Positions 33,509 to 46,219 of a DNA stretch of 64,000 nt are shown in pieces (position 1 is the stretch's first letter; each line of letters starts with the position of its first letter). The notes beneath the pieces were generated by a model. The model had not been told where the DNA came from, did not search any database, and was given only the letters and a program-made list of their open reading frames with translations. A program made the position numbers and the translations under genes. Source of the stretch: Perkinsus marinus ATCC 50983 (Eukaryota; Perkinsozoa; Perkinsida; Perkinsidae); assembly GCF_000006405.1 (NCBI RefSeq), contig NW_003209596.1, positions 191,755-255,754 on the forward strand, written 5' to 3'.

Positions 33509-34242
33509 CGCATAGGGGATCATGGGTCGACTTCTATAGTAATGTGAATTGTAGAAGACTTATACTGTACTCAGCGTTTCCAGTTTAGTGATGTGTCTGT
33601 GACGGTTTTAGATTCTCTTGAGCGCTTTTGATCAACATGGTGCGGGAGTTGACAACGGGGAAGCCATGTATCACATGATCATGAACGACTATGGAGAACA
33701 GCTTATAGGCTTACACTTGTAACTACTATGAAGCCTTCTGATTGTAATTGTTATATCATTAATTCTCATTGTGTCAACAGTCTGGGTTTATCATAACAAC
33801 CCGGTTGATTTCTCTTCAAAGGCAATCGCGAATTGCCACTTTCCCTTAACCACGGATCACCCCTTTCTTACTCTCTTACCATCAGTAACTTCTTGAGTTA
33901 CCAGTACGACACACTGTTGGCTCATCGGCGATCTATCGGAGAATGCTCATAGCGTCAGCGTTTGCCACGTCTTGTATCCGTCTCTGGAAAACCGCACCGT
34001 AAGGCAAGGCTCAGTCCCCCACGTTGGTCATGGATGGTTCTATAGTGTAATTGCCACACTTCCTCAGCCAAGCTTTAATGATTTTCTGCGGTACACTACT
34101 GGCGCTTCTAGCAGCTCGAATGACACACGTGAAACGAGTTGGTGCTTACTATAACTGGTTTTGTTAACGTTTCCTGTTATAAGTCTTGGTTTGCGCTCAC
34201 TGGTTGGTTGGAGTTGTAGGGAATTCTCGGGATCAATTGTGA
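33509..34242. other. Intergenic, no gene seen
   Basis: No convincing exon. It likely holds the 3' UTR of the RING-CH gene and the promoter of the methyltransferase gene. Confidence 0.4.
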
Positions 34243-35129
34243 ATGCTCCGGTGTCGATGTGCCCTACGAGCGGGTCAGACCAGTGCTATATTGAAGCACT
34301 TGCCAGGCCTTGACGGGGATAGTACGAAGCCTCAGACAGTGGTGATGCTCGACGGAGTACAGTAAGTGCTCATTACCATCATAATAGTCACTATAGGGTA
34401 GGTACCCCGGCAACATAGCACGGATTATACGGTACAGCCATGCCTTTGGGGTGTCAGCGTTGGCCTTGGGAAAGGATACTATCACAGAGTGAGTGCGGAG
34501 GAATTCTGATCGTTCTCACGAGGATCAAACTATATTGCATCTCATCACATTATGGATGCATTTGTGGATTTTTTCAGGGAAGCTCTCGAGCGTGCATTAG
34601 AGTATTCCCACTACAGTACACTCGGCGGCCCTCCGATGTGCAATGGTCTTGACTCTCTACAACTTATCGAGGCTTTGCAACAGAACTACGGCTTTTCCGT
34701 GTTTGCGCTGGAAAACAAAGAGGAAGCCTCTGCCCGGGGTGTACATATGATCACTGCGGCTCTCTGGCTCGATACGATGCGCCAATCGTTCAGTTGCCAT
34801 GGGTTGATCTGTCGAAACCGTCCGCGAGTTCAAGCTTACTAGAGACCCCACGCATACTGCTTGTAGCGGGAGGAGAAGCCAAGGGTGTATCGAACGACAT
34901 ACTCCAAAAGGCTCAAGCTGTTCTCAGTGTGAGTCGTTCTAGACAGGCGTATATGCTCTCCATCGTAGAAATCATCACAGGGGCGGTCGGGCCCAGTAAG
35001 TCGAGTCAGATACCCACAGCGGAGGGAACACATCACAGCTTCAATGTGAGCTACGCCCTAGCTATTGTCCTGTCCGAACGCTTCAAGTGCATCACCGCCG
35101 GCCTTGAACGACATGACAATGTCGTGTGA
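34243..35129 (+). CDS. SpoU/TrmH-family RNA 2'-O-methyltransferase
   Basis: Five exons join in phase from ATG 34243 to TGA 35129. Motif 1 spans an intron: VVMLDGVQ then YPGNIARIIRYSHAFGVSAL. The middle has REALERALEYSHYSTLGGPP and LIEALQQNYGFSVFALEN. Motif 2 is RILLVAGGEAKGVSNDIL. After the next intron (donor GTGAGTCGTT) motif 3 is IPTAEGTHHSFNVSYALAI, the knot region that binds S-adenosylmethionine. This family methylates ribose 2'-OH in tRNA or rRNA. The catalytic Arg is plausibly in IARIIRYSHAFG. The target RNA cannot be told from sequence. The length of about 215 residues means a minimal catalytic domain without a large N-terminal extension. The start is the first ATG after an in-frame stop. 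Confidence 0.85.
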
Positions 35130-35792
35130 ATTGAACGAACCCAAATGCAGTGAGTTGGATTGTACAGCCGACTGTGTTTCTGCCAGAGTTTCCTCAGGGT
35201 AGTCATTGAGTTGAATTTTCGCATGTCTCGTTGCGTCTAACGTGCGGTCCGCTGAAAGATACAGCCGCTTACCTGAGAACACTTCTGGCCATCCCCCTGA
35301 AGAGATATAATGGGAGAGTCAAACTCATACCGGCCTCGGGAAAATCGTCGGTATACTCTCAGAGGTTCGGTTATGCTACTGTCAGGCTAACGGCGAGTTC
35401 TCATCATCGACGGCCTACAGCGAGGCATGATGAAACATGCAGTGACGCAATCCCAGAAATAATAATGTCTACTCGGTTGATCATCGGTCTAGTTGATTGT
35501 GATTTCCTCTAGCGAATAATCTGATGGACCTTGAAAAGGTTGCTCGTCCAAGGACGAGATAATACCTGTGTACGTATAGGAATTTCGCGACAATGATGTG
35601 CAATCCCATAGATGAATAACACAACAAGACAATACCAAAAACACAGAAGAGCTGGCACTGCCATATCAAGACGTACTTAATGAACGCAACATCCGAGCAA
35701 GTCATAAGAAACGGTGACGTGGGGTGGAGTGAGGAACGCTACATAGCAACAACGATGTTAGACAGTGATTGTGCTCAACCATACAACGATGA
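35130..35792. other. Intergenic, no gene seen
   Basis: A plus-strand open frame (about 35231-35512) has no recognised motif. Otherwise nothing. Confidence 0.35.
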
Positions 35793-35940
35793 TCATCGTC
35801 TCTTCTTGTTCCCTTGGGCCAGCTTTTGCAAGATCATTTGGTGTTGACGCTTTCTGCCACCCCGTCCGCCCTTCTTTCCTGCCAACGCCCTAAACAACGC
35901 CGTACACATCTTCAACAATACACACGAGTAGCCCATTCAA

Positions 35941-38431
35941 CTACTCTTTGATGTCCTCCTCCTGCTCGCGCATCTCTAACTGTGTCGAGCCTACAGCAAT
36001 CACTTTTCCATCGAGTTCATTGCCGATAAACTTACGAAGAGCTTCCAATACTTTTTCTTGTAGTGACATGGCGTTCTCCTCCTTAACCTCAGGAAACTCC
36101 TCCATTTTCTTCCCTACCATATTCAATGCACGTCACCGGCTGATCGCAAATGACCGCACCTTGTTTGTTTTCGATTCTCTGGAAGGGTTCGATGTCGTAC
36201 TGGGTAACCAAAGTCACCGATCGACCAGTCCGGCCAGCCCGCGCAGTGCGGCCCACTCTGTGGATGTATTCCTGATGTGCATACCGTTACAGTTTGCTGC
36301 GAGTAATGATGTTACCTCAGGGTTCTTGGGCACGTCAAAATTGATAACAACATCCACACTGGGAATATCCAGGCCTCTCGCAGCTACATCTGTTGCTACT
36401 AAAACTGATCGCGTACCTTATATGCATATATCAACGCAATGTCTTACTAAAATTCCATACCTGCCCGAAACTGGTTGAGAGCACCAAGTCGGTGTGTTTG
36501 CGTCATCTTGCCGTGCAGACATACGCAGTTATGGCCGAGGTGCCTCAGGGTAGTGGCCATTCGCTGAGCATTAAGGCAGGTGTCGACGAAAATCATCACA
36601 GTACCTAGATAAATGCCACGGTTGACTGTAGAGGGGATTCACAGCGTACTGAGTTTGAAGTGGGCCAACAGAGCGGCCAGATAAGCGTGCTTGTGCTTAT
36701 GCGGCACGAACATGTAGTTCTGGACTAATCCTTTGGCAACATCGAATCTTAAATGGGGAGCGTTTCCTCACCGACTAGGTAGAGGCAAATTACTACTTCC
36801 TTGCAACTTCGCACTTGACAGGCCTAGTCAGAGACGCTCTCTGCAGTTGCGATACTTTATCTTACAAAAAACAAACCATAAGGCAGTGAAAATGGGCAAA
36901 CCTTACTGGTCATGGTTGCGGAAAAAAGGAAGGTTTGCCGATCCCGAGGGCATGACTGGACGATCTTATTAAGAGCATCCTCAAAGTCCATACCTGAGTC
37001 GGGTTGGGAAGTCCGTAAAACATGTCCCTACTACCTAGCAGTCTATCAGCCTCATCCATAACCAAGAACTTGATGGTCTTCAAGTGGAACCCCTTGGTGT
37101 TCTCGAGATGGTCGACAAGACGGCCCGGTGATGCCACGATGATGTGAGGCTTCTTAGAGAGGGCCATGGCCTTACATAAAATAGTGACAGCAACCACTAG
37201 TTCAATAGTCCTCACCTGTGTGACCATGTCGAGCCCACCAACGATAGTAGCAGTAGTGAGGTTGATACTGGCACCAAGACCTTCGAATTGCTGCCCGATC
37301 TGACCGAACTCTTTAAATTCTCAGTTTTATAGTTGTATTATTACCTGTACGCAGAGCTCTCGAGTGGGAGCGAGAACGCAAGCCCATGTCGATTTCCGGT
37401 GGGGGGCCGCATCCAGAAGCTTCTGGATGATGGGAATAGCGAATGCGCCTAAGTAAAATACCATTATCTGCTCTCTAACCCAGTGAACTACTCCTTTATA
37501 CTCTCAATTTCAATTCAAACTGATAAATAACGAGTTACATGCAACATCCGAGCATATCACTCACCAGCATCATCACTATCTACTCTCTAGCCCAGTATAC
37601 TATCACTATCTACTCTCTAGCCCAGTTTACTATCACTATCTACTCTCTAGCCCAGTGAACTATCACTATCTACTCTCTAGCCCAGTGAACTATCACTATC
37701 TACTCTCTAGCCCAGTTTACTATCACTATCTACTCTCTAGTCCAGTTTACTATCACTATCTACTCTCTAGTCCAGTTTACTATCACTATCTACTCTCTAG
37801 TCCAGTTTACTATCACCATCTACTCTTTACTCTCTAGCCCAGTTTACTATCACCATCTACTCTTTACTCTCTAGCCCAGTTTACTATCATTATCTACTCT
37901 CTAGCCCAGTTTACTATCACTATCTACTCTCTAGCCCAGTTTACTATCACTACCTACTCTCTAGCCCAGTTTACTATCACTATCTACTCTCTAGCCCAGT
38001 TTACTATCACTATCTACTCTCTAGCCCAGTTTACTATCACTATCTACTCTCTAGCCCAGTTTACTATCACTATCTACTCTCTAGCCCAGTTTACTATCAC
38101 TATCTACTCTCTAGCCCAGTTTACTATCACTATCTACTCTCTAGCCCAGTTTACAATCACTATCTACTCTTTAGCCCAGTGAACTACTACCAGTTTTTCC
38201 ACTGCCAGTCTCCGCCAACGCGATAAGATCCCTTCCCTGCAGAGCATAAGGGATAGTCTCCTCCTGGATCTTGGAAGGATGCTCCCATTGTAGAACATCA
38301 CAAGCCTTGCAGAGTTCAGGGCAAACCCCCAGAGACTCGAATGTCACAGCATGTTCTGCATCGGTGTTCTCCTGAGTTGAGCCGGTCTCGCTCATCTCCG
38401 GAGTGGCTGGAAGGTCAGCTTTTTCTGACAT
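35941..38431 (-). CDS. DEAD-box RNA helicase of the DDX47/Rrp3 type
   Basis: Multi-exon gene from ATG 38431. The Q motif region is [18 protein letters not shown] with [17 protein letters not shown]. Motif I is [10 protein letters not shown], directly followed by a long intron full of 30-bp repeats. After it come [26 protein letters not shown] (Ia), GGLDMVTQ (GG), [15 protein letters not shown] (Ib), [13 protein letters not shown] (II, DEAD), [11 protein letters not shown] (III, SAT), [14 protein letters not shown] (IV), [18 protein letters not shown] (V) and [15 protein letters not shown] (VI). All core motifs are intact. Rrp3/DDX47 works in pre-rRNA processing in the nucleolus. The reading frame stops at 35941. 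A basic tail exon (GKKGGRGGRKRQHQM, then LAQGNKKRR, stop at 35793) lies just beyond and may belong to it. Confidence 0.92.
37570..38190. repeat. 30-bp minisatellite inside the helicase intron, about 20 copies
   Basis: Unit TATCACTATCTACTCTCTAG + CCCAGTTTAC, repeated head to tail with few changes. Two units are 37 bp because they contain an extra CTCTTTA. It lies entirely within the intron after the GSGKTG exon. On the minus strand each unit begins GTAAACTGGGCTAGAGAG, very like the intron's own first bases (GTAGTAGTTCACTGGGCTAA). Because 30 is a multiple of three, one plus-strand frame stays open as a [10 protein letters not shown] repeat, which I regard as an artefact. Confidence 0.97.
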
Positions 38432-38660
38432 GGCAGCAAGGAGAGTAAAATGCCCTGCAGAGTCTTGAGTGGAAACACACTGGTAGTAGACGGTACCAGG
38501 TGTTTATCAATTCGAGTCCGAGAGCCCGATACGAGGTTTTGGTTGATTTTCGCGATTTACGGTACGTCATTTGCTCGTGGACCACCGTGCGTGTAGGTAT
38601 ATGTCGCCAGGAGTTAGGGACCCAGTATCACCTTCTAACATACAACGTCCAACCTTCGTG

Positions 38661-38826
38661 CAGTGGGAAATTCTGCACAAGGCCAACTACCTTTTTTGGT
38701 GACAAGAAAAATCGAGGAAATTTTGTGAAATTTTTGTTGGGATTTGTATTCTTCTACCTGAGTCCGTGAGTAAATTTTCTATGGTGAGGAAACTCCTGAG
38801 GAAAGCGAACATATATTTCAACATTG
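38661..38826 (+). mobile_element. hAT-like MITE, diverged copy
   Basis: Starts CAGTGGGAAATTCTGCACAA and retains GGAAACTCCTGAGGAAAGCG and ACATATATTTCAACATTG at the end. The target duplication is blurred (CCTTCGTG / CTCCGGTG). It lies about 230 bp upstream of the helicase ATG. Confidence 0.85.
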
Positions 38827-40744
38827 CTCCGGTGCTTGCAAGTAGGCTCAACAGCTGCCCCCCCCCACAGAGCAAGAACAATAGAAAGAACGTATGATCG
38901 ATCTCACAAACGACAAACATACAGAAGTTAATCTGTGTCGTATACGGCACAATTGACCACGGAAATTTATCCATAGTGTCTGTGCGATTTATAACGTTAA
39001 TCGATTACAGTTACGATGATATGGCATGCAGAGGGCTACAACTAGTTACTTGACACCATTGAGCATTGCCGTCGCACTTTAATAGGACTATGCCGTCGAG
39101 CCGTCCTCACTCACAATGGTGTAGAGATGGCAAGCCCGGTGGTTCCAGTTTCGATCTGATCAACGTTGGCCAATGAATCAGGCACTCAAACCAGTAGGGC
39201 GCGGTCTTGGAGATCCAGGGCACGCCGACTCGCCAAACTTAGCGAAATTACTTTTCGCAGGTCCACATATCTATGTTAGGCAAAATGTGGTATAGACCCC
39301 TCCCAGAAACACCTTAGTTAAAAGACCAAATTTCCGCTGATGGGGCTGGGGGATTCGCCAGATTTCGAAATGCGCTCGCCCGTACGCGGAAACCTGTCCC
39401 TTGTTCCGGTTCATGCCAATGGGAAATTGGTGTGTACAACAGGCATGGACGGCTTTTCTGGTCTACTTAGACGAAACCTGTACCCAGGGAGATAAATGAT
39501 GTTCACGCAGTAGACAAGGTTAGTTGTGGGTGCCGCAATGATCGTTTTATGTGGCGCGCTACGTAAGATTCTCCGTGACAATTACAGTGCATATCACGGA
39601 TCTGCAGGTGATTAATGGTTTTCCCTGCTACTCTTGGGAATTGTCTTATGAGTAGTTCTACCTCGGGCTGCGGCTGAGAACGTTGTTTTCAGCCCGCCCT
39701 CCAGTCCCACGAGCTTGCTTTTAGCACCTCAACTCGCCATCATCTTGCAGCACAGGCTCAACTCGCCCTATCCCGGGACTGGACGTCGGTGGTCTACGAC
39801 CTCCGTCGACATAGTCTTCGGTTCCGGGTTAACGGGCCACGGGTTTGGGTCTGTCCTTCTGCTGCGCTCACCCGAACTCTGTGGATGTGGGAGATGTGCG
39901 GCTTCCTCAATTAACGCCATCTCGGTGATATCTGTTCCTGTCGGCCTCAGAGCCATCTGGCGAAAGCAGGAGAGGATACAGTTTCCACCACCAACTTAAT
40001 CTTCACCGAAAAGTCAGGTCATTCCTGTTTCCACCCTACCATTCCCAATATGCTAAAACTCAGTACGGTGACCTGTTTCGCGAAAAAAATATATAAACTC
40101 CCTTTGAAATCCGGTTGGCAACTATTTGGCATTATCCAAGTTTGCGACACCTGTCACATCGAAAGCAATGCGGCTGGTCCCGGCCTCAAGCGACCTTTGC
40201 ATCGCCGCCTGAATTCCACCTCGGAAAATCTTCGACCAATATCGACCCTCTAGGTGGCGGGGAACGGTAAGTCTTGTATAGCCTCATGAAGTGAATTAAT
40301 ATAATAAAATTAATCTGTCGCCACCGAATGCCATATTTTCAATGTAGTCATCGGAAGCTGAGAACATCATTGGGCCTTCAGATTAGATCAGCACTATAAT
40401 TAATTTCTCCCATCTATGCTGAATCCTAAGTTCACTAAGTTCAATAGCCGGTACCTTACATCGGTAGCCAGCCACGCTGTTGCTATGGAGCGCCCCGGGC
40501 CGCGATGGTCACCGGACCAACAACAACACAGCAAGGTGCTGGCTCTGTCGCAGTCTTGGGACTTATGTAGTGTTGCCAGACAAATCGCAGTCGGCATTCA
40601 CCTATAGCGGAGTACACAGTGAAGAAGCCCCCACCGGAGGCGGTGGGCATCACAGAGTTTATAAATCCATTGGCACTAGGTGGTGAGCTGCGAGTGAGAG
40701 TAAGTCTGTGAGACTGTGACAGTAATGTGTAGGTGATCATCAAT
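38827..40744. other. Long stretch without a firm gene
   Basis: I see only short open pieces, for example minus-strand 39956-39768 (MALRPTGTDITEMAL) after a possible acceptor. Nothing is recognised and no exon chain could be built. Confidence 0.35.
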
Positions 40745-40838
40745 GGAGTTCATTCGTGAGAAACATTTCACGACTACTGCAGCAGTAGTCGTGAGATTTG
40801 TTTCTCACTAGTGTTTTTACATCACGGGTGAAACTCCA
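40745..40838. mobile_element. Second MITE family copy with central palindrome
   Basis: Begins TGGAGTTCATTCGTGAGAAA and ends CACGGGTGAAACTCCA. The core CACGACTACTGCAGCAGTAG + TCGTG is a palindrome with one central mismatch. The ATTTCACGACTACTGCA core is shared with copies at 12147 and 55768. Confidence 0.85.
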
Positions 40839-40899
40839 ATATATAGATTTCCTATGACTCATAGACTATGAGTCGCAGCTTGTTGGTTGTAGATTAAAG

Positions 40900-41481
40900 A
40901 TTGGGAAGTTCGTGAAGTGGGCGCCGATTTCACCGTGGCCCGTCTCAAAGGTGAACCCAAGTTGAACTGGTGGGCTGAAGTGGAGAGGAAGGTCTCTGCT
41001 GGGGCGAGGGACGAGTGAGTCCCCAGTCACCACATATTTGATAGACGCATTTTTCGATCAGACCGGACAGCGACTCTTCGGCTGAATCATCCTTCCCGGC
41101 CCTCGATGGTGCTGACAAAACGAAAGCAGTAGAAGATGCACACTGGGAAGGGTGAACTGATCTGGTTGATTTTCGAGTCTGTCATTTTCCACCTCTCAGG
41201 GTTGCGATGACCGCTGTGAAGGCTAGGAGCTATATAGAGGAGTGTTTGGGCTATACGGCTATTACGCAGTTGGATGCTTTCCTCTGCAAAGCAACGGTGA
41301 CGGTCTACGTTAGAGCGAGTGATCATACCTATTCGTGTTTTCTCCGCAGAGTAGTTCACTTGAGGTCGGCGTGCTGCGAGCTAAGCTGGGTGAGGCTACG
41401 ATGAGTGATGAAGATGCATATCGACTTCGTGGAGCTATCGTAGCCGCGACTAAGCATGTAACGACCTATAGTAACCAGTGA
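40900..41481 (+). CDS. Unrecognised small multi-exon gene
   Basis: Exons in phase: WEVREVGADFTVARLKGEPK, then after a donor GTGAGTCCCC and acceptor TCGATCAG, PDSDSSAESSFPALDGADK. Next, after a donor GTGAACTG and acceptor CCTCTCAG, comes VAMTAVKARSYIEECLGYTA. After another acceptor (CTCCGCAG) comes SLEVGVLRAKLGEATMSDED, with TGA at 41479-41481. Helical, charged, no membrane span. The start is not identified and no family is recognised. Confidence 0.45.
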
Positions 41482-42047
41482 TCCGTCCAACTCTGACAAA
41501 TAACTTTCCCCAGGGTTTGATAAAATGTGGAGAAAATGTTACATGGGAAACCGATTGAAGAGTGCTCGCCGGGAGCATTATAGGCTCCCTGATAGTAACA
41601 GCAGAGACGTTCAGTCCAGAACAGAAGCCTTCCAGGTGTAACACAGTTATCTTAGTAGAAGCGGTACAGGAGTAACCGCTCAACCACTGTATCAATTAGT
41701 ATGCTGATACATTAACAACAACCGACTCGAACTAGCGTACATAGCATGACGCTAAAGCTAAATTATCAACACCTCGAAATGTAGCGATACTGCACGTGCC
41801 GACGGTGAGCTATTCATTGCATACCCTTACAGGGGTACAGCGTCACACGGAGAGAAAAACCCTATCTCACACATTTTCGGACGCCCCATAGTGTGTTGAA
41901 TCGAATGGTATTTACAATCAACCACACGTGTGGTCGATGTCCATGTTTCATGAAGTGACAAAGTGATGTGATGAATCATTTTGGTGAGAATTGATTTTCC
42001 CCAAGTGTTACCCGTGATCATAATAACATAGTATCAGGAGAATTCAG
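41482..42047. other. Intergenic, no gene seen
   Basis: Open frames on the minus strand lack recognisable motifs. Nothing else is seen. Confidence 0.35.
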
Positions 42048-45000
42048 ATGAATACTTCGGATTTCGTTACACCGTCCCAGTTGCCTTCGGTGAACTGATG
42101 GCACACTGCTCTTGCTCAGATGCTTGTGAATGTCCCCTGCAAATTCGAGGGCAGGGGACATCGCGTTTTCTGCGTTGCTGAAAATAGAGGATTCAAGAAA
42201 CTGCTACTACAACATATGACTTTGAGCGATGCTCAAAAACTCCTTGGACTCATCACATGCGGGTGCGACCTGAATTTCATTATTTGTCTTACGCCTCGTC
42301 AGCTACGGTCAGCGAGATGTGGAGTTCACATTCCGATCACCAGGCCCCGTGGTCGATTCCGATGTTGATAGTTTTGCTACTGAGGTCGCCAAATTTTGGC
42401 GGGATTTGGCATTTGAGATTGTTGAATCGAACCAGGTGAGCATGGCACTGAATTCACCCAGCAACAGTGTCCCTTTGTGTAGAAGGAGGGGCTGTTGGTA
42501 CGAGCTAAATGGTCGCGAGTGTACTCCCAACGTGGACTGCATGGAGGGAAGCGGTGGAGGTGTGTACTGCACAAGGCGAACCTGGACACGCCGAGGGTTC
42601 TTGCAATGTTGGAGAAGAAATTGCGCTTACCTCGGGAATCTATACACTATGCAGGGCTTAAGGATAAACGGGGGCTTACCTACCAGTAGGTTGCTCGAAA
42701 CAATTCTGATGATGATGATGTTCTCGTAGTGTTGCTCGTAATCAGTGTCGAGGGAAAATATGCACATGGTCAACTACATGTGTTGGTGACAATATGGCAA
42801 TTCCTGGGAAAATTTTTTGATTTCTGTGCGATTCTACCCTAGTCCGTGTGTGAACTCTTATAATTAGTGTGGAAACTTCTGAGCTCAGCCGAGGAGAGCG
42901 AACATATACCTTAACACTGCCAAAGAGCAGGTACTGTAGTGTGAACCAAACCGTTATGAACAGTAAAGTTTTCAACACCTTCAAATTTTTAAGAGTTCGA
43001 AAGACAACTTTGAGTAATATCAACATGATAACAATGTGAATCTATTGACAACGTTGCAGAAGCGTTCCGTAGTCTATAATTATATTCCTTAATTGGAGGA
43101 AGCCATCTCGAAAATGTAGATATGCATAACTGTTTGGTTCACATTGTAGTACTTCGAGAAGCTCCTTTTTCTTTCTTTTTTTTTCTTATTTTTACTTTTT
43201 TTGCACCGGCTCCGCTTTAGACGGTCTGTGTTGAACATCTTGTGGTAATCAGGTACGTGACCATTCCAGCAACGCATAGTGCGGAGGAAATCAGATCAGC
43301 ATTGGAAAAACAATGCGGTGATGCTTCACGCGGATGGGCCGTAATAGACAACTTTCAAGTTCACGATGCACCGGAAAAAAAGTTCAAATGTGGAACGCTT
43401 TACGGGTGAATTTTTTTTCTCTGAATTGTATGAAAATTATTTGCAATTCAGCAATTGCTTCCGGATTCGCCTGCGAGGCGTAGAGCCCGGGTCCAGCTCA
43501 GCGGTGGAGTCTGTGAGGAGAACAGGTTTCATCAACTACTTCGGATTGCAGAGATTCGGTTGGGACAAGGGTGACGGCGCATCAAGTCATGTATGAAACT
43601 GCAGAGTTGGGAGCTCATATCGGAGGACTAAAAAGTTGGAATAAAAATATTTTACTTTCTTGGGAAATTTTGAAAATTTTGTATTCTAATCGGAATCGTT
43701 TGAAGCTGAAACTACAGCGAGGCTTAGATATAATGATGATCTATGGTCGAGGTGAAAGTTCGCTCCTAATATGTTCAAATGGTTTGAAATTCCCTTGCGG
43801 ATGTGCTAGTGTAATACCGTTCAGGTCTACACTGGGGCTGCAATCATTACAAGGGATTTCAACCGTGCCGTTCGATCATATTTGCGGCCTCTGGCAGATG
43901 ACATTTCGGAGGATGCTGAGGTGAGCGACCAGGCGAATGACGAAATTGAAATGCTCGTTATGGAAGATACGAAGGGCATGGCTTGAGACGGGAGATGCTC
44001 ATAAGGCGGCTGAAGCTCTGGCCAAGGCTAGTACTCGCGACAACCGGGATATAACCTTGTAGTACACCGTGGAGGATTCACTTTAGTTGCTTGATAGGTA
44101 TCGGGCTATGCTGCTGGAGTTGGCTACTTGTCGTGATAAGGGCCGGCATGCGATGATGCTCATACCGAAGACATTGTGGCATCTGCTTGCGGCCTCATAC
44201 GTCTCTTGTTTGTGGAATCGTTTGGCGAGCCAGTACCGATGGTGACTTGGCTGTAGTGATGATTGTATCTCAGGCGTATACGTGAGGGAGGCCTCCGTGT
44301 TACGGTTGGAGACTTAGTCCAGGATCCGACAAGTCGAGAGCTGCGCTTGATTCGGTGCGAGGAGGATGCAGCAGGGTAAGAGCCATACTGTATAGTGACA
44401 GACCGAATAGGTCATTTGGTATGGAGTTTTCTTTAGCAGTTTCGTATAAAAAAGACCCCAGTCGTACAGTGCTACTATAGGCTCGAGCCATGATGTTAGT
44501 CGTACATGTTGATAGCAATGTTTAAATTCTATCTGCGAAGTATCAGAGCGATTATCAATAATCTCGGGAAGAAGCGCTCATTTTTCACATTTGCATATCA
44601 AATTGGCACGCACTGTAGTAATGCACTTCAAGTTTTTAATCTCTACAGCTCTAACAAGTAAGCTCTATAAGTGCGCTTAACTCTAGCACAGCTCCGGGCG
44701 ATGCTTCCTGGGCCTAAATCTCGTACATTATCAGCTCGCACATTTTCCCATGAAATACATTTTTTCCCGTAACGTTGGGTAATTTGTATGTTGGGTAATT
44801 TGTGTGGCAGTGGTAATGTATTCCACGGTCATGAAGTACGTCGGATAATTACCTAGGTTTTCAATGAGTGAGCGCAATTTCTACTTCCACTGCCATGTCG
44901 CTAACGCTTTGGCTGACTAGAGTACCTCGGGCGAATATTACAACTATACACACCACGAAAACGTATCTCCACTGTATGAATTTCAACTCTCTGGGCATCC

Positions 45001-45507
45001 GCATGAGTCCATCCTAGAGAAATTGCCTTCCGTTGGTATCGGACAGATACACCATCCATGATGTTCGGTTGCCGCAGCTCGGCGAGCAAGTGGAAGGCGA
45101 ATACAGGGTCTTGACCGCTGGAGTTAATGTGGAAGAACTGTGGGTCTTTGAAAAGATCCTCGTGTTGATCGCTGATCTCCGTTATAGGTACGCAAAGTTG
45201 ATACGGGAGTCGGAAGAGCGGGGTGAGATTCAGATTGGCTCATGGTCCGATGCGAAGTATAACTTTTCCGACCTTGGTTTCAATCAAAAGCTCACCACAA
45301 TACCTAGACGCCTTGTGGTGCGTCCCACAGTGTTGTTGGCAGCAGAAGAGTCTAATGGCGAGCGACTGCCGCACACGAACAACCTCCTACTCGATGTGAG
45401 TGGCTGACCAAGTTGTTATTTTATTGTTTATACATGCCTTAGTTCCATCTTCCACGAGGATCATACGCGACAATGCTGCTCAGAGAGATCATGGAGGGAA
45501 GGAATTG
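42048..45507 (+). CDS. PUS7/TruD-family tRNA pseudouridine synthase
   Basis: Many-exon gene. Early exons carry VEFTFRSPGPVVDSDVD and KEGLLVRAKWSRVYSQRG. The catalytic exon has RCVLHKANLDTPRVLAML and SIHYAGLKDKRGLTYQ; the Asp of GxKDKR is the TruD nucleophile. Later exons carry YVTIPATHSAEEIRSALE, TGFINYFGLQRFGWDKGD (the family's NYFGxQRFG block), YTGAAIITRDFNRAVRSYL, MMLIPKTLWHLLAASYVSCL with NRLASQYR, and GLRVTVGDLVQD. Near the end are HDVRLPQLGEQVEG and RRLVVRP, and the last exon is FHLPRGSYATMLLREIMEG with TGA 45505-45507. It converts uridine to pseudouridine in tRNA (U13 or U35 in known members) and in mRNA. A MITE sits in the intron after the catalytic exon. The start at 42048 is a guess. 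Confidence 0.85.
42743..42919 (+). mobile_element. hAT-like MITE in a PUS7 intron
   Basis: 177 bp, CAGTGTCGAGGGAAAATATG to ACCTTAACACTG, full length. It lies between the donor after GLTYQ (GTAGGTTGCTCG) and the next exon at about 43251. The flanking 8-mers no longer match. Confidence 0.9.
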
Positions 45508-46219
45508 ATCATTGCATGTTTGACATTCGCTGTTTCTGTCTTCACCCGTTTCATTCCAAATGTTGCTTAAAGAGTTTCGTCCTCAGTGGGAATTGTTCAG
45601 TGCAAGGGGCACGTGTTAATACACACTGTAAAACTTCAATTGGCATAATTAATTTAACGCAGCGATACATTCGTGTGTCGAATCTAATCCATGAAGGCTC
45701 TGCAAGGTTCTTGCGAGCTATTGCGCTCGTGATACGTAGCGCATGCCTACATTGGACGCCCACTGTGTCGTCACGTAGGGCTTGAATACCTGACCTCAGT
45801 CGCTGAAGTTTAAAAGCTTTTAAAAAGCATTTTGCGGTTCTCTGAGTTCGCGAGCTGTTCCCCATGCACTGCCCTAATACCGGAAACGAGTGCTGAAATC
45901 TCCACAAAATCTCCAACCTATACTCGGGTTTCTGCTTGTTGCTATTTAATTTATCGGTCACAATGACGTATTTGACGCTTCACTCTTCACGAAGCGCTCT
46001 GCATAATGCTATTGAACTGTTCTGCATCTGATTTTGCTCCGATACGTGACGATGTGTTAATAACGGGTGACTCTAATGAGACAATATTGCTTTCGTTAGA
46101 GGAATGTTGAGAGCAGCTTCAACTTTTTTCACCTCTTTCCATTTCTCGTTTCTTGGAGCTCCTGCTCCGATAAGGCAACCTGTCCCCTCACCCTCCCTAA
46201 TATCGCTCGCAAGCTTATG
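45508..46219. other. Intergenic, no gene seen
   Basis: No convincing exon is visible. Open frames overlap on both strands without motifs. Confidence 0.35.

Noticed and set aside
37655-37837. Plus-strand frame reading as a [10 protein letters not shown] repeat protein
   Set aside because: It is a by-product of the 30-bp intronic minisatellite, in antisense to the helicase gene.
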